From NCBI RefSeq assembly GCF_014207635.1, contig NZ_JACHIE010000001.1:434001-498000 (forward strand): a stretch of 64,000 bases of DNA. Direction: 5' to 3'. A program made the translations under genes and the position numbers. This DNA is from Acetobacter lovaniensis (GTDB lineage Bacteria; Pseudomonadota; Alphaproteobacteria; Acetobacterales; Acetobacteraceae). Each line of letters starts with the position of its first letter. The first letter of the stretch is position 1. The notes beneath the pieces are model-generated. The model was not told the DNA's origin. It saw nothing but the letters and a program-made list of their open reading frames with translations, and did no database searches. This document shows, in pieces, positions 45,897 through 54,380 of the stretch.

Positions 45897-47315
45897 TTAC
45901 TGTTTGATATCGGTCAGTTCATGACCTTCATACTTGCCGGTCAGGGTCTGCAGGAACGCCACAATATCCGCTACATCCTGATCAGACGGATTGCTGTCCG
46001 GCGTCTGGTAGCGCGCCATTTTACGCACGGCTTCATCCAGTGTTTTTACGCTGCCGTCATGGAAGTAAGGCGCAGTCAGCGCAATGTTGCGCAGGGTGGG
46101 CACTACAAAGCGGTTCTGGTCCAGCTTGTTGTGGCTGATGGCATAAATGCCCTCATCCGCATCTGTCAGCTTGCCGCCGCGATCCTTGAAGTAATCGGAC
46201 TCCAGCCCCATGACTTCATAACCACCGCCACCGACGTCAATACCGCTATGGCAACCCGAGCAGCCAATGGCCTTGAACCGCTCATAACCACGCCTGGCCT
46301 GCGGGCTGATCGCATCCTCCTTGCCCTTGAGGTATTCATCAAACGGGCTGTCCGGCGTGATCAGGGTTTTTTCATACTCGGCAATGGCCTGCGTAATGGT
46401 CTGCTGATCAACCTGCACGTCCGGGCCAAAGGCGGCCTTGAACATACCGGCGTAATCGGGGTCTGTCGCCAGCTTTTTGGCGACTTCCGACCAGTCATGC
46501 GACCCCATTTCCAGCGGGTTCATAACCGGGCCTGCGGCCTGTGCGGCAAGGTCTGGCGCACGGGCGTTCCAGAACTGGGCGATCTTGAAATACGCATCAT
46601 ACACGGTTGGCACGTTAATCGGGCCTTTCTGGCCGCCAATACCGGTTGCGGTTACCAGATTATCCACCCCGCCCTTGTCCAGCCCGTGGCAGCTTGCGCA
46701 GTTGAGCGTGTTGTCGCCTGACAGTTTTTTGTCAAAAAACAGCTTTTTGCCCAGCGCAACCTTTACAGGGTCCACATCCACGCTTTCCGGCACAGGGCGT
46801 ACGGGTTCGGCTGCCAGTGCCTGGGTTGCACCCGTATTGGCGTAGTATTTACGCCGGGTCTGCTGCACCCATGCCAGAATATCCTGCCGCTCGGCATTGG
46901 ACAGGTGCGCATGCCAGTGCAGCAGCAGGTACTGTGCCGGGGGCATGCGGTTCTGCACAATGACTTCCTCAATGCGCGACAGCTCTTCTTCCGATGGCGG
47001 CGTGCCATGCTCAAACGCATGCAGAACAGGTTCCATACGGAAATGGCGCAACCCCTGATCGCGATCCCTTTCCATAATCGTGTTCGCCACTGGCAGACGG
47101 AAGTAAAAAGGCAGGTCCCGACCTGTTGCATGGCAGTAATCGCAGCGCGCTTCATTCAACGCATTAAACGCAGCCAAAGCAACGGGGTCTTTATGTGTTG
47201 GTGAAGCTGGCACAAGTTCTGTTGCCGTTACATGGTCATAATGCTGCAAAAAAGCAACTGTACCGCCATATGCCAGCAGACCAACCCCTGCCAGAGAGAC
47301 TAATATACGTTTCAA
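45897..47315 (-). CDS. Tri-haem membrane-anchored cytochrome c peroxidase
   Basis: A 472-residue peroxidase with three c-type haem motifs: C-D-Y-C-H (58-62), C-A-S-C-H (206-210) and C-S-G-C-H (352-356). Classical bacterial peroxidases have two. The extra N-terminal haem domain, and an N-terminal hydrophobic helix (about 4-24), match the YhjA/quinol-peroxidase type that takes electrons from the quinol pool and reduces H2O2 in the periplasm. The start appears to be a TTG, the only start codon that retains the N-terminal helix after an upstream in-frame stop. A perfect FNR-type box precedes it. Confidence 0.92.
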   Translation of the reverse strand: MKRILVSLAGVGLLAYGGTVAFLQHYDHVTATELVPASPTHKDPVALAAFNALNEARCDYCHATGRDLPFYFRLPVANTIMERDRDQGLRHFRMEPVLHAFEHGTPPSEEELSRIEEVIVQNRMPPAQYLLLHWHAHLSNAERQDILAWVQQTRRKYYANTGATQALAAEPVRPVPESVDVDPVKVALGKKLFFDKKLSGDNTLNCASCHGLDKGGVDNLVTATGIGGQKGPINVPTVYDAYFKIAQFWNARAPDLAAQAAGPVMNPLEMGSHDWSEVAKKLATDPDYAGMFKAAFGPDVQVDQQTITQAIAEYEKTLITPDSPFDEYLKGKEDAISPQARRGYERFKAIGCSGCHSGIDVGGGGYEVMGLESDYFKDRGGKLTDADEGIYAISHNKLDQNRFVVPTLRNIALTAPYFHDGSVKTLDEAVRKMARYQTPDSNPSDQDVADIVAFLQTLTGKYEGHELTDIKQ

Positions 47316-47351
47316 ACCCCGATCCCCCGGTTCTATTTCTTTCTCTTATAC

Positions 47352-47393
47352 ATTTTATTCATTCCTGCGCCCGTTGTGTTTGATGCACATCAA
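47352..47393 (-). promoter_or_regulatory. FNR-type class II promoter of the peroxidase gene
   Basis: A perfect FNR/Anr-like site TTGAT-GCAC-ATCAA lies at 47380-47393. A TAAAAT on the minus strand (47357-47352) would be the -10, with start of transcription near 47345. The box centre is then about 41.5 bases upstream, the classic class II activator position. Low oxygen would switch the gene on. Confidence 0.72.
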
Positions 47394-47437
47394 AATGTCA
47401 AAACGATTATTTTTATCGTAATAATAGATAAATCCGA

Positions 47438-48292
47438 TCAGGCGAGCGGGCTGTTCACCAGATCGTGCATAAGCCTTGCCCGGGCTATGGCCACGTACTC
47501 CGCATCTATTTCCATCCCCACACCACTGCACCCAAGGCGCTGGGCGGCCAGCAGGGTGGTGCCGGTGCCCATAAACGGGTCCAGCACCCGGCAGCCGGAT
47601 TTGCCGTGGAGCAGAATGCACTGTTCGGGCAGGGCTATGGGAAAGGTGCCGGGATGATCAAATTTTTCCGCCCGCCCACGCACGGTCTCATAAGGGATAA
47701 ACCACGCATCCCCCCGGCAGCGGCGGTCCTGCTGGTGGCCACGGCGGGCTATGTTGGTTTTGTCCTTGTAGGGCACACCCGCGCTCAGCCGGTCCAGCGG
47801 CACATCCCCATCAAGCGTGAAGTGAAAAAGATGTTCATGCCCACGGTGCAGATAGCGCTGGCTGTTCATGGGTTTAAAATGGCCAAAGCTATCCTCCCCC
47901 ACGGAGATGGATTTGACCCATGAAATATGGTTTTGCAGCACAAACAGGTCGCGCAGGCGCACCGCCAGCTCAAAAGGCAGCCATGGCTGGGCGGATGAGC
48001 CAGAAATATTCAGAAAAAACGATCCGTCCGGCTTAAGCACCCGCTGCAACTGTGTTGCAACCGTCATCATCCAGTCCAGATAATCGTTTTCTTCCCGCCG
48101 GTCGGGGTAGCTCCTGTAGGACAGGCCAATATTATAGGGGGGGGACGTAACAATCACATCCACGGTTTCGGCCTGCATCCGCCGCAACGCGCGCAGGCAG
48201 TCGCCTAGAACAATGTCCTGACGACCAACCTTATAGCGTTTTGCCCGTGTGGGCGGGGTGGTGGAACCCGTGACCGGTTTGTCCGCACTCAC
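47438..48292 (-). CDS. Site-specific DNA methyltransferase, beta class
   Basis: A 284-residue DNA methyltransferase with motif IV (T-S-P-P-Y-N, 49-54) before motif I (D-P-F-M-G-T-G-T-T, near 240), the beta-class order. SPPY is most usual in N4-cytosine enzymes but also occurs in N6-adenine ones, so the modified base is undecided. No restriction endonuclease gene is adjacent. It overlaps the Tim44-like gene by 4 bases and probably shares its transcript, which suggests a house-keeping orphan enzyme rather than a restriction-modification system. Confidence 0.88.
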   Translation of the reverse strand: MSADKPVTGSTTPPTRAKRYKVGRQDIVLGDCLRALRRMQAETVDVIVTSPPYNIGLSYRSYPDRREENDYLDWMMTVATQLQRVLKPDGSFFLNISGSSAQPWLPFELAVRLRDLFVLQNHISWVKSISVGEDSFGHFKPMNSQRYLHRGHEHLFHFTLDGDVPLDRLSAGVPYKDKTNIARRGHQQDRRCRGDAWFIPYETVRGRAEKFDHPGTFPIALPEQCILLHGKSGCRVLDPFMGTGTTLLAAQRLGCSGVGMEIDAEYVAIARARLMHDLVNSPLA

Positions 48293-48969
48293 GCACTACG
48301 CGCCGCCGCAAGACGCCAGCCACTGCCACCAACGCCCAGCAGGCGCTCCAGCGTCCACATATCAGAAAACTCGGTTACAGCATCCGTACCGGTGACCGGC
48401 TGGCCTGCCTGATCTTCCACCAGACTGATCTGGTCGGAAACAATACGCACATCAATGGCCACGCCCAGCCCAACGTCCAGCTTTGTCAGCCGTACGTCCT
48501 CGATGGCAAGCGAGCGCACGGCCTGAATGTCTGTGCGCTGTTTCTGCCCCGCAGCTTCGCGCGCGGTGATGGCAGCATCGAACGAGTTATAGGCCGCAGG
48601 TGTCAGGTAAGTTTTGAGCACATCCCGGTTGCCCTGCGCGTAGGCTTCCACAACCTGTGCGAACACGGTCTGCACACTCATCAGAAACTGCTGGGGGGTA
48701 AACCCTGTGTCCTGCTGGTGAATCTCGACCAGCAACTGCCCGACCCGCGTACCGGAGGATGGCACATCATACTCAACGGCGGGGCCAGCCAGTTCCACCC
48801 TGTTTTCCACCACACGGGGCGCTGCCTCCGCACGGGGGGGAACAGGCATGGTGGGGGGCTGGATGCCAACGCGCCTACCCAGAACACTCCGCAACCGCAG
48901 AGCCAGAAAAGCGGCTACCAAAGCCAGAAGAACCAGATCGACCGGGAAGTGGTCGAGAGAAAAATCCAT
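48289..48969 (-). CDS. Tim44-like domain protein
   Basis: A 226-residue protein with an N-terminal hydrophobic segment (about 8-26), a Pro-rich linker and a C-terminal Tim44-like domain (about 85-215). Family features include F-L-M-S-V-Q-T-V-F-A-Q-V-V-E-A-Y-A-Q-G and the W-T-L-E-R near the end. Alphaproteobacterial TimA-type homologues of mitochondrial Tim44 are thought to sit at the inner membrane. secB lies on the other side of a divergent region, a usual neighbour. Confidence 0.87.
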   Translation of the reverse strand: MDFSLDHFPVDLVLLALVAAFLALRLRSVLGRRVGIQPPTMPVPPRAEAAPRVVENRVELAGPAVEYDVPSSGTRVGQLLVEIHQQDTGFTPQQFLMSVQTVFAQVVEAYAQGNRDVLKTYLTPAAYNSFDAAITAREAAGQKQRTDIQAVRSLAIEDVRLTKLDVGLGVAIDVRIVSDQISLVEDQAGQPVTGTDAVTEFSDMWTLERLLGVGGSGWRLAAARSA

Positions 48970-49151
48970 CTGTTAAACGTCCACCAATCTGCCTGCACAC
49001 AGCGTTTGCAGGTTTGTATATTATTACGGGAAGGGCACTTTCCCTCGGGCTCTCATTATCACATAGTCATGACAGCGCGCGGATACAATGAATACCAGTC
49101 CATCCGCCCTTGTAAAAGACCATTCCTGTTTTAAAAACCCCTCAGGCTACC

Positions 49152-49670
49152 ATGATCATCCTGCGTCATTGCGAAAGTGAGTTCAACCGCCTGTATAACC
49201 TGAGCGGGCGTGACCCCAGCGTGCCCGACCCCGCCCTTTCCGCCCAGGGGCAGGACCACGCCTATGCGCTGGTGGATGAACTCCGGCACAAAAACATCAC
49301 GCGTATTCTGGTGTCGCCCTTTACCCGTACCCTGCAAACCGCCACCCCCATTGCCCGCGCACTGGGCCTTACGCCGCAGGTAACGCCCCTTGTGCGCGAA
49401 CGGGGCATGTATTCGTGCGATGTTGGCTCCCCCGCCTCTGTGCTGACGCGGGACTGGCCACAGCTTGATTTTGCCCATCTGCCGGAAAAATGGTGGTCTC
49501 CCTTACCGGAGTCCGACCGCGCACTCACCCTGCGGGCGCAGCAGTTCCGCGAGCAGATGCGCACGGACGCGCCCCATGAGCACACACTGGTTGTGTCGCA
49601 CTGGTGGTTCCTGCTCGAACTGAGCAGCCAGAGTCTGGAAAACGGGGACTGGCTCCATCTTACCCCATAA
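49152..49670 (+). CDS. Histidine phosphatase family protein
   Basis: A 172-residue phosphoglycerate-mutase-like phosphatase. The phosphate-accepting histidine is in I-I-L-R-H-C-E-S-E-F-N (near 2-12), with Cys replacing the usual Gly after R-H. S-P-F-T-R-T-L-Q-T-A near 55-64 and the second histidine in V-V-S-H-W-W near 148-153 complete the site. The short length argues for a broad phosphatase rather than glycolytic mutase. Substrate unknown. Confidence 0.87.
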   Translation: MIILRHCESEFNRLYNLSGRDPSVPDPALSAQGQDHAYALVDELRHKNITRILVSPFTRTLQTATPIARALGLTPQVTPLVRERGMYSCDVGSPASVLTRDWPQLDFAHLPEKWWSPLPESDRALTLRAQQFREQMRTDAPHEHTLVVSHWWFLLELSSQSLENGDWLHLTP

Positions 49671-49809
49671 AAAAACAAACGTCCTTATCCGCACACCTAA
49701 CATGGGCCCCCAGCCCTCAAAGACCCGGATTGGAGTGTTGGCTAACCCCGCATGTCATGCTACCGCCTTAAGGGAACCCAATACGTTTGAGAGCAGGAAG
49801 CTGTCATCA

Positions 49810-50307
49810 ATGTCCGATACTGCCCAGTCCGTTCCCCCCGCCCTGCCACTGGCCATTAACCTCCAGTACACGCGCGATCTTTCCTTTGAAGTGCCCGTTG
49901 GGGCAGAAATCTTTGCCACCCTGCGCGCTCAGCCCCAGATCAGTGTCAACATCGATGTGCAGACCAGCCGCCTGCAGAGCGATCAGATGGTTTACGAAGT
50001 CACCCTGAGCATCAAGGCCGAAGCCAAGGAAGCCCCGGAAACGGAAAACGGCCCCGCCGGGCGCACGGTGTTCCTGACCGAACTGGTTTATGCCGCAGTT
50101 GTCACCCTGAGCAACCCGCCGCCGGAACTGATCGAACCCATCCTGCTGGTTGAAGTGCCGCGCCTGATCTTCCCCTACGCGCGCAACATCATCAGCGATG
50201 TCACGCGTGATGGTGGGTTCCCCCCCATTGTGCTGCAGCCGATCGACTTTGTGGCCCTGTGGCAGGCCCGCCGCGCAGAATTCCCCGAAGCAGCAGGCCA
50301 CGCATAA
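49810..50307 (+). CDS. secB: Protein-export chaperone SecB
   Basis: SecB keeps preproteins unfolded and hands them to SecA. The 165-residue protein shows the family core: I-N-L-Q-Y-T-R-D-L-S-F-E-V-P near the start, V-x-L-x-I-x-A in the sheet, E-V-P-R-L-I-F-P-Y-A-R-N-I-I-S-D-V-T-R-D-G-G-F-P-P-I-x-L-x-P-I-D-F near the C-terminus. The ATG at 49810 is chosen because AGGAAG lies about 9 bases upstream; the frame continues upstream without homology. Confidence 0.95.
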   Translation: MSDTAQSVPPALPLAINLQYTRDLSFEVPVGAEIFATLRAQPQISVNIDVQTSRLQSDQMVYEVTLSIKAEAKEAPETENGPAGRTVFLTELVYAAVVTLSNPPPELIEPILLVEVPRLIFPYARNIISDVTRDGGFPPIVLQPIDFVALWQARRAEFPEAAGHA

Positions 50308-50338
50308 GTCTCTGCTTTGGGTGTAACAGCGCCTTGCA

Positions 50339-50373
50339 AAAACCCGGCTCCATTATGGCAGCCGGGTTTTTTT
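50339..50373. terminator. Rho-independent terminator between secB and hemD
   Basis: AAAACCCGGCT (50339-50349) and AGCCGGGTTTT (50360-50370) form an 11-bp stem followed by TTT. The A run on the other side makes it bidirectional for the convergent secB and hemD genes. Confidence 0.9.
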
Positions 50374-51121
50374 ATGTGTTCAGGCTGCCCAGAGCCGCAA
50401 GCATGGCCGGGGCATCGGGCGTGGCAGCCACCGTAACCGGCCCCAACCAGCCCGCAAGCTGCACGGCCTGCGCGACCTCGTGCGAAATAACAACGGCGCG
50501 CAGGGCCAGCACCTGCGCATACAGGTGGCCACGGGGCACACTGGCCAGCCAGTTCCGGGCACTCCGGGCCGAAAAAAACAGAACCGCCGCAACCTGCCCG
50601 GCCTGCAACGCCTGCCCGGCAGGGACGGGAAAATCCACCACCGCACTGGCCCGGTACGCAACCCGCCGTACAACACTAAAACCGTGGCCGCGCAGGCTTT
50701 GCGCCAGTTCCACCCCCTGCCCCGCCCCGGAAAAAAGCAGAAGTGTTCCCTGCTCCGGGGAGCACGTACCAACCAGCAGGCGTACGAGCGCCTGCGCATT
50801 ACCCTTGGCGCTGCACACCGTAACAAACCCGGCCGCCCGCGCTTTTTGTGCAGTGCGGTCGCCCACGGCAAAAACAGGAACGGAGGGGCTGACACTTTCC
50901 GCCGCGGCGGCGACTGCCTGCCCACTGGTCAGCAGCAATGCGGCAGGCTGGCGTGGCAAATGCCGCACAAGGCAGGCACACACATGCAGCGCCGGGGCAG
51001 GAAGAGGGACCCACCCTGCGCGGGCCACCGCCAAAGCTGTCTCCCCCAACCCCGGCTCTGGCCGGGTGATGAGGACACCACGCGACGACGACAGCAACGA
51101 ACGCGAAGACGGCGAAGGCAT
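50372..51121 (-). CDS. hemD: Uroporphyrinogen-III synthase
   Basis: HemD closes and rearranges hydroxymethylbilane to uroporphyrinogen III. The family is poorly conserved. Here V-L-I-T-R-P-E-P-G near the start, L-L-L-T-S-G-Q-A-V near 85, V-F-A-V-G-D-R-T-A-Q-K-A-R-A-A-G-F near 105-121 and V-L-F-F-S-A-R-S-A near 190 are the usual landmarks. The ATG at 51121 is the first after hemC, 22 bases downstream of its stop; a longer frame would overlap hemC. Position after hemC supports the call. Confidence 0.88.
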   Translation of the reverse strand: MPSPSSRSLLSSSRGVLITRPEPGLGETALAVARAGWVPLPAPALHVCACLVRHLPRQPAALLLTSGQAVAAAAESVSPSVPVFAVGDRTAQKARAAGFVTVCSAKGNAQALVRLLVGTCSPEQGTLLLFSGAGQGVELAQSLRGHGFSVVRRVAYRASAVVDFPVPAGQALQAGQVAAVLFFSARSARNWLASVPRGHLYAQVLALRAVVISHEVAQAVQLAGWLGPVTVAATPDAPAMLAALGSLNT

Positions 51122-51143
51122 GGAAGACGGCCTGTGTGTGTTT

Positions 51144-52220
51144 TTACGCGTTTTCCTCAAAAATATCGGCCGGGCTATCCCTGCGCAGGCTGCACCCGAG
51201 TTCACGCCCCAGCCGTGCGGCATCTTCGGGCGCACCACTTATGCTGCGCTTGAGCAGGAAGGACCCGTCCTCCCGCGCCACAAGGCCAGTCAGGTGCAGT
51301 TTGGGCGTATCCCCCGCCACAACGGGAATAAGCTGGGCATAGCCCCCAATCGGCGTACGGCATGACCCGTCCAGCTCCGCCAGCAGGGCGCGCTCGGCCG
51401 TGGCAACGGCGCGGGCTTCGTAATCCTCAATGGCGGACAGCAGTTCGCGCAGTTCAACATCGTCCTCACGCACCGTCACGCCAACAATGCCCTGCCCGGC
51501 GGCGGGCACCATAACGGTGGGAGAAAGCACGATGCTGGCCCGCTCGGCCATGCCAAGGCGGCGCAGGCCAGCCAGCGCAAGCAAGGTGGCATCGCACTGC
51601 CGGGCGGCAAGCTTGTCGAGTCGGGTCTGCACGTTGCCGCGTAGCAGGCCAAACTTAAGGTCGGGGCGTACATGCAGCATCTGCGCCTGACGGCGGACAG
51701 AGGCACACCCGACCAGAGCGCCTTCGGGCAGGGCCGAATACGGATCATCCGGATCGGACTGTTCCAGCCGGGGGCCAAGGATCAGCGCGTCCCGTGCATC
51801 TTCGCGCTTGAGCGTGCAGGCCAGCACCAGACCGGGGGGGAGTGTTGTTTCCAGATCCTTGAGGCTATGCACGGCAAAATCAATCCGCCGGTCTACCAGA
51901 GCCTCATGAATTTCCTTTGCAAACAGGCCTTTACCACCAATTTCCGCAAGCCTGCGGTTTTGCACCTGATCACCCGTGGTGTTGATCTGGTGTTCCTGAA
52001 AGGCGTTCATGTCCCGCAAGACGGGGCAGAAGCGCGTCAGCGTGGTCAAAAACGCGCGTGTCTGGACCAGCGCCAGAGGAGACCCACGCGTGCCCACGCG
52101 CAAAGGCAGGGAGTGACGTCCCGAATGACTACCCGCCTTTTTCTGGCGTGCAGCCGCTTCTGCGGCAATCTCCTGCAAGGCGGGAGAAAGGACAGGTGAG
52201 GAAGGGTAGGCTGAATCCAT
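51144..52220 (-). CDS. hemC: Hydroxymethylbilane synthase (porphobilinogen deaminase)
   Basis: HemC joins four porphobilinogens to hydroxymethylbilane. The 358-residue protein has a nonconserved N-terminal 40 residues, then L-R-V-G-T-R-G-S-P-L-A-L-V-Q-T, the G-L-F-A-K-E-I segment, H-S-L-K-D, and the dipyrromethane-cofactor cysteine in L-D-G-S-C-R-T-P-I-G-G-Y. Cofactor and substrate residues look intact. It is divergent from tsaD, a very widespread arrangement. Confidence 0.95.
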   Translation of the reverse strand: MDSAYPSSPVLSPALQEIAAEAAARQKKAGSHSGRHSLPLRVGTRGSPLALVQTRAFLTTLTRFCPVLRDMNAFQEHQINTTGDQVQNRRLAEIGGKGLFAKEIHEALVDRRIDFAVHSLKDLETTLPPGLVLACTLKREDARDALILGPRLEQSDPDDPYSALPEGALVGCASVRRQAQMLHVRPDLKFGLLRGNVQTRLDKLAARQCDATLLALAGLRRLGMAERASIVLSPTVMVPAAGQGIVGVTVREDDVELRELLSAIEDYEARAVATAERALLAELDGSCRTPIGGYAQLIPVVAGDTPKLHLTGLVAREDGSFLLKRSISGAPEDAARLGRELGCSLRRDSPADIFEENA

Positions 52221-52366
52221 AAGATGTGTCTATTACCGGGAATGGAGAAAGGACAAGATACGATGAAGCCCGGCTGGTCTGAAAAACTTGCGCGACCGGA
52301 AAAACATTCCGCCCCTCCCCATCCGTTGCATTCATGCAAGAATACCGCTTTTTTTATGGTGCGTCC

Positions 52367-53473
52367 ATGAGTGACCTTTCCGCCACCCATCAGCCCTCCG
52401 GGCCTGTTCTGGCCATTGAATCCTCCTGTGACGAAACCGCCTGCGCCATTCTGGCCCCCGATGGTACCTGCCTTGCCCAGCGCGTTGTCTCGCAGGATGG
52501 GCATGCGGATTTTGGGGGGGTCGTGCCAGAAATAGCCGCCCGCGCGCATCTGGCCCTCCTGCCTGCTCTGGTCGAGGCAACACTGGCAGATGCAGGTCTG
52601 GCCACCACGGACCTTGCCTTTATTGCCGCCAGCACCGGGCCGGGGCTGATTGGCGGGCTGATCGTTGGCACAAGTTTTGCCAAGGGGCTGGCTCTGGCGC
52701 TGGCTATTCCTTTTGTTGCGGTCAACCATGTGGAAGCCCATGCCCTGACCGCCCGCCTGCCCGGTATTGTGCCCGATGGTGCGCCTTTTCCCTACCTGTT
52801 GCTGCTGGTTTCTGGCGGGCACTGCCAGTGCATTGCGGTGGAAGGCGTTGGCCGGTACCGCAAACTCGGCGGCACCATAGACGATGCCGCAGGCGAAGCA
52901 TTTGACAAGGTTGCAAAAATGCTCGGCCTTGGCTGGCCCGGTGGCCCGGCACTGGAAAAACTGGCCCAGATGGGCAACCCGGACGCCATAGCCCTGCCCC
53001 GCCCGCTCCTGCACCGGCCGGGGTGTGACTTCTCGTTCTCCGGGCTTAAAACCGCGATTGCGCAAAAACTGGCCCCTTACGGGCAGGCGCCCCTGCCCCA
53101 CCAGTTTGCCGCCGACCTTGCGGCATCCTTCCAGCAGGCGGTGGCCGATGTTGTGGCGGACCGCATCAACCATGCGCTGGACATGATGCCACAGGCCCGC
53201 CTGCTGGTCGCCGCTGGTGGCGTTGCCGCCAACACCACCCTGCGCGCCAGACTGGAGGACGTAGCCCACACGCGCGGCCTGCGCTTTGCCGCACCTCCGC
53301 TCCGGCTCTGCACGGATAATGCCGTTATGGTCGGCTGGGCAGCCCTTGAAACATGGCGCGAAAGCACTGAACGCGGCCTGCCCGCACCCAACAACACAAC
53401 CCTGCGCCCACGCCCGCGCTGGCCACTGGAAGACATGGCCCAGCGTTTTGAACCCGATCAGGCCTCCGCATGA
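52367..53473 (+). CDS. tsaD: tRNA N6-threonylcarbamoyladenosine synthase subunit TsaD
   Basis: TsaD transfers the threonylcarbamoyl group onto A37 of ANN-decoding tRNAs. The protein has L-A-I-E-S-S-C-D-E-T near 15-24, the metal-binding H-V-E-A-H (near 124-128), L-L-V-S-G-G-H near 146-152 and A-A-G-G-V-A-A-N near 283-290, with D-N-A near 315. The ATG at 52367 puts the conserved start about 14 residues in; an ATG at 52334 is possible. It overlaps rlmJ by 4 bases. Confidence 0.95.
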   Translation: MSDLSATHQPSGPVLAIESSCDETACAILAPDGTCLAQRVVSQDGHADFGGVVPEIAARAHLALLPALVEATLADAGLATTDLAFIAASTGPGLIGGLIVGTSFAKGLALALAIPFVAVNHVEAHALTARLPGIVPDGAPFPYLLLLVSGGHCQCIAVEGVGRYRKLGGTIDDAAGEAFDKVAKMLGLGWPGGPALEKLAQMGNPDAIALPRPLLHRPGCDFSFSGLKTAIAQKLAPYGQAPLPHQFAADLAASFQQAVADVVADRINHALDMMPQARLLVAAGGVAANTTLRARLEDVAHTRGLRFAAPPLRLCTDNAVMVGWAALETWRESTERGLPAPNNTTLRPRPRWPLEDMAQRFEPDQASA

Positions 53474-54291
53474 ACTATCGCCACATCTACCACGCAGGCA
53501 ATTTTGCCGACTGCATGAAGCACACGTTGCTGGTCAGCCTGCTCCAGCATTTTCTGCGCAAGGACGCGCCTTTTCTGGTGCTGGACACCCATGCCGGTAT
53601 TGGCCGGTATGACCTTGAAAGCCCCGAGGCCGAAAAAACCGGCGAATACCAAAGTGGCATCGGCAGACTATGGGCAGAAGCGCCAGACAGCCCGCTTGCC
53701 CCGTGGCTGGAGCTGGTACGCAAGGCTGGCGGGCCACGTTTTTACCCCGGCTCCCCCCTGCTGGCATCGCTCATGCTACGCCCACAGGACCAGTTGATCT
53801 GCTGCGAAAAACATCCGGTGGACAAGCGGGCACTGTACCGCCTGTTTGCAGGCCAGCCCAACATAAGCGTGCATGAGCGCGATGCGTATGAGAGCCTGCG
53901 CGCACTCCTTCCCCCCAAAACAGCAAAACGCGGGCTTGTGCTGATCGACCCGCCATTTGAAGAGCCGGGGGAATTTGACCGCCTAGCCGAAGCACTCCAG
54001 ACCATTCGCACCCGCTTTGCCGCGGGCATGATTGCGGTATGGTACCCCATCAAGCACAGAACACCGGTGCGCCAGTTCCATACCAGCGTGGAGCTGGCCG
54101 GGCACCGCAACGTGCTGGTGGCGGAACTGCTGATGCGCCCCCCCCATAACCCCGATGCCCTCAATGGGGCGGGGTTACTGGTCATCAAACCACCTTACGG
54201 CTTTGCAGCACAGGCACAGCAGCAGCTTGAGCGGCTGAAAACGGCACTTGGTGCGTTTGACGCAACAGTGAGTGAACTGGTGCCTGAATAA
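53470..54291 (+). CDS. rlmJ: 23S rRNA (adenine(2030)-N6)-methyltransferase RlmJ
   Basis: RlmJ methylates A2030 of 23S rRNA. The 273-residue protein starts M-N-Y-R-H-I-Y-H-A-G-N-F-A-D-C-M-K-H-T, the family signature. It has L-D-T-H-A-G-I-G-R-Y-D-L (SAM site, near 38-49) and the catalytic D-P-P-F-E near 160. The ATG overlaps the tsaD stop, so the two tRNA/rRNA modification genes are translationally coupled. Confidence 0.94.
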   Translation: MNYRHIYHAGNFADCMKHTLLVSLLQHFLRKDAPFLVLDTHAGIGRYDLESPEAEKTGEYQSGIGRLWAEAPDSPLAPWLELVRKAGGPRFYPGSPLLASLMLRPQDQLICCEKHPVDKRALYRLFAGQPNISVHERDAYESLRALLPPKTAKRGLVLIDPPFEEPGEFDRLAEALQTIRTRFAAGMIAVWYPIKHRTPVRQFHTSVELAGHRNVLVAELLMRPPHNPDALNGAGLLVIKPPYGFAAQAQQQLERLKTALGAFDATVSELVPE

Positions 54292-54380
54292 ACCCTCACC
54301 CCCTTTTTTTGCGTAAAGAGGCTTCATACCTCAGCCGAAAGAAGGGGCGTGGGTATTGTGCGCAAGGGAGACCGCCCTGC

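Noticed and set aside
47438-48292. A restriction-modification system
   Set aside because: No endonuclease or specificity gene lies within several kilobases; the neighbours are a peroxidase and a Tim44-like protein.
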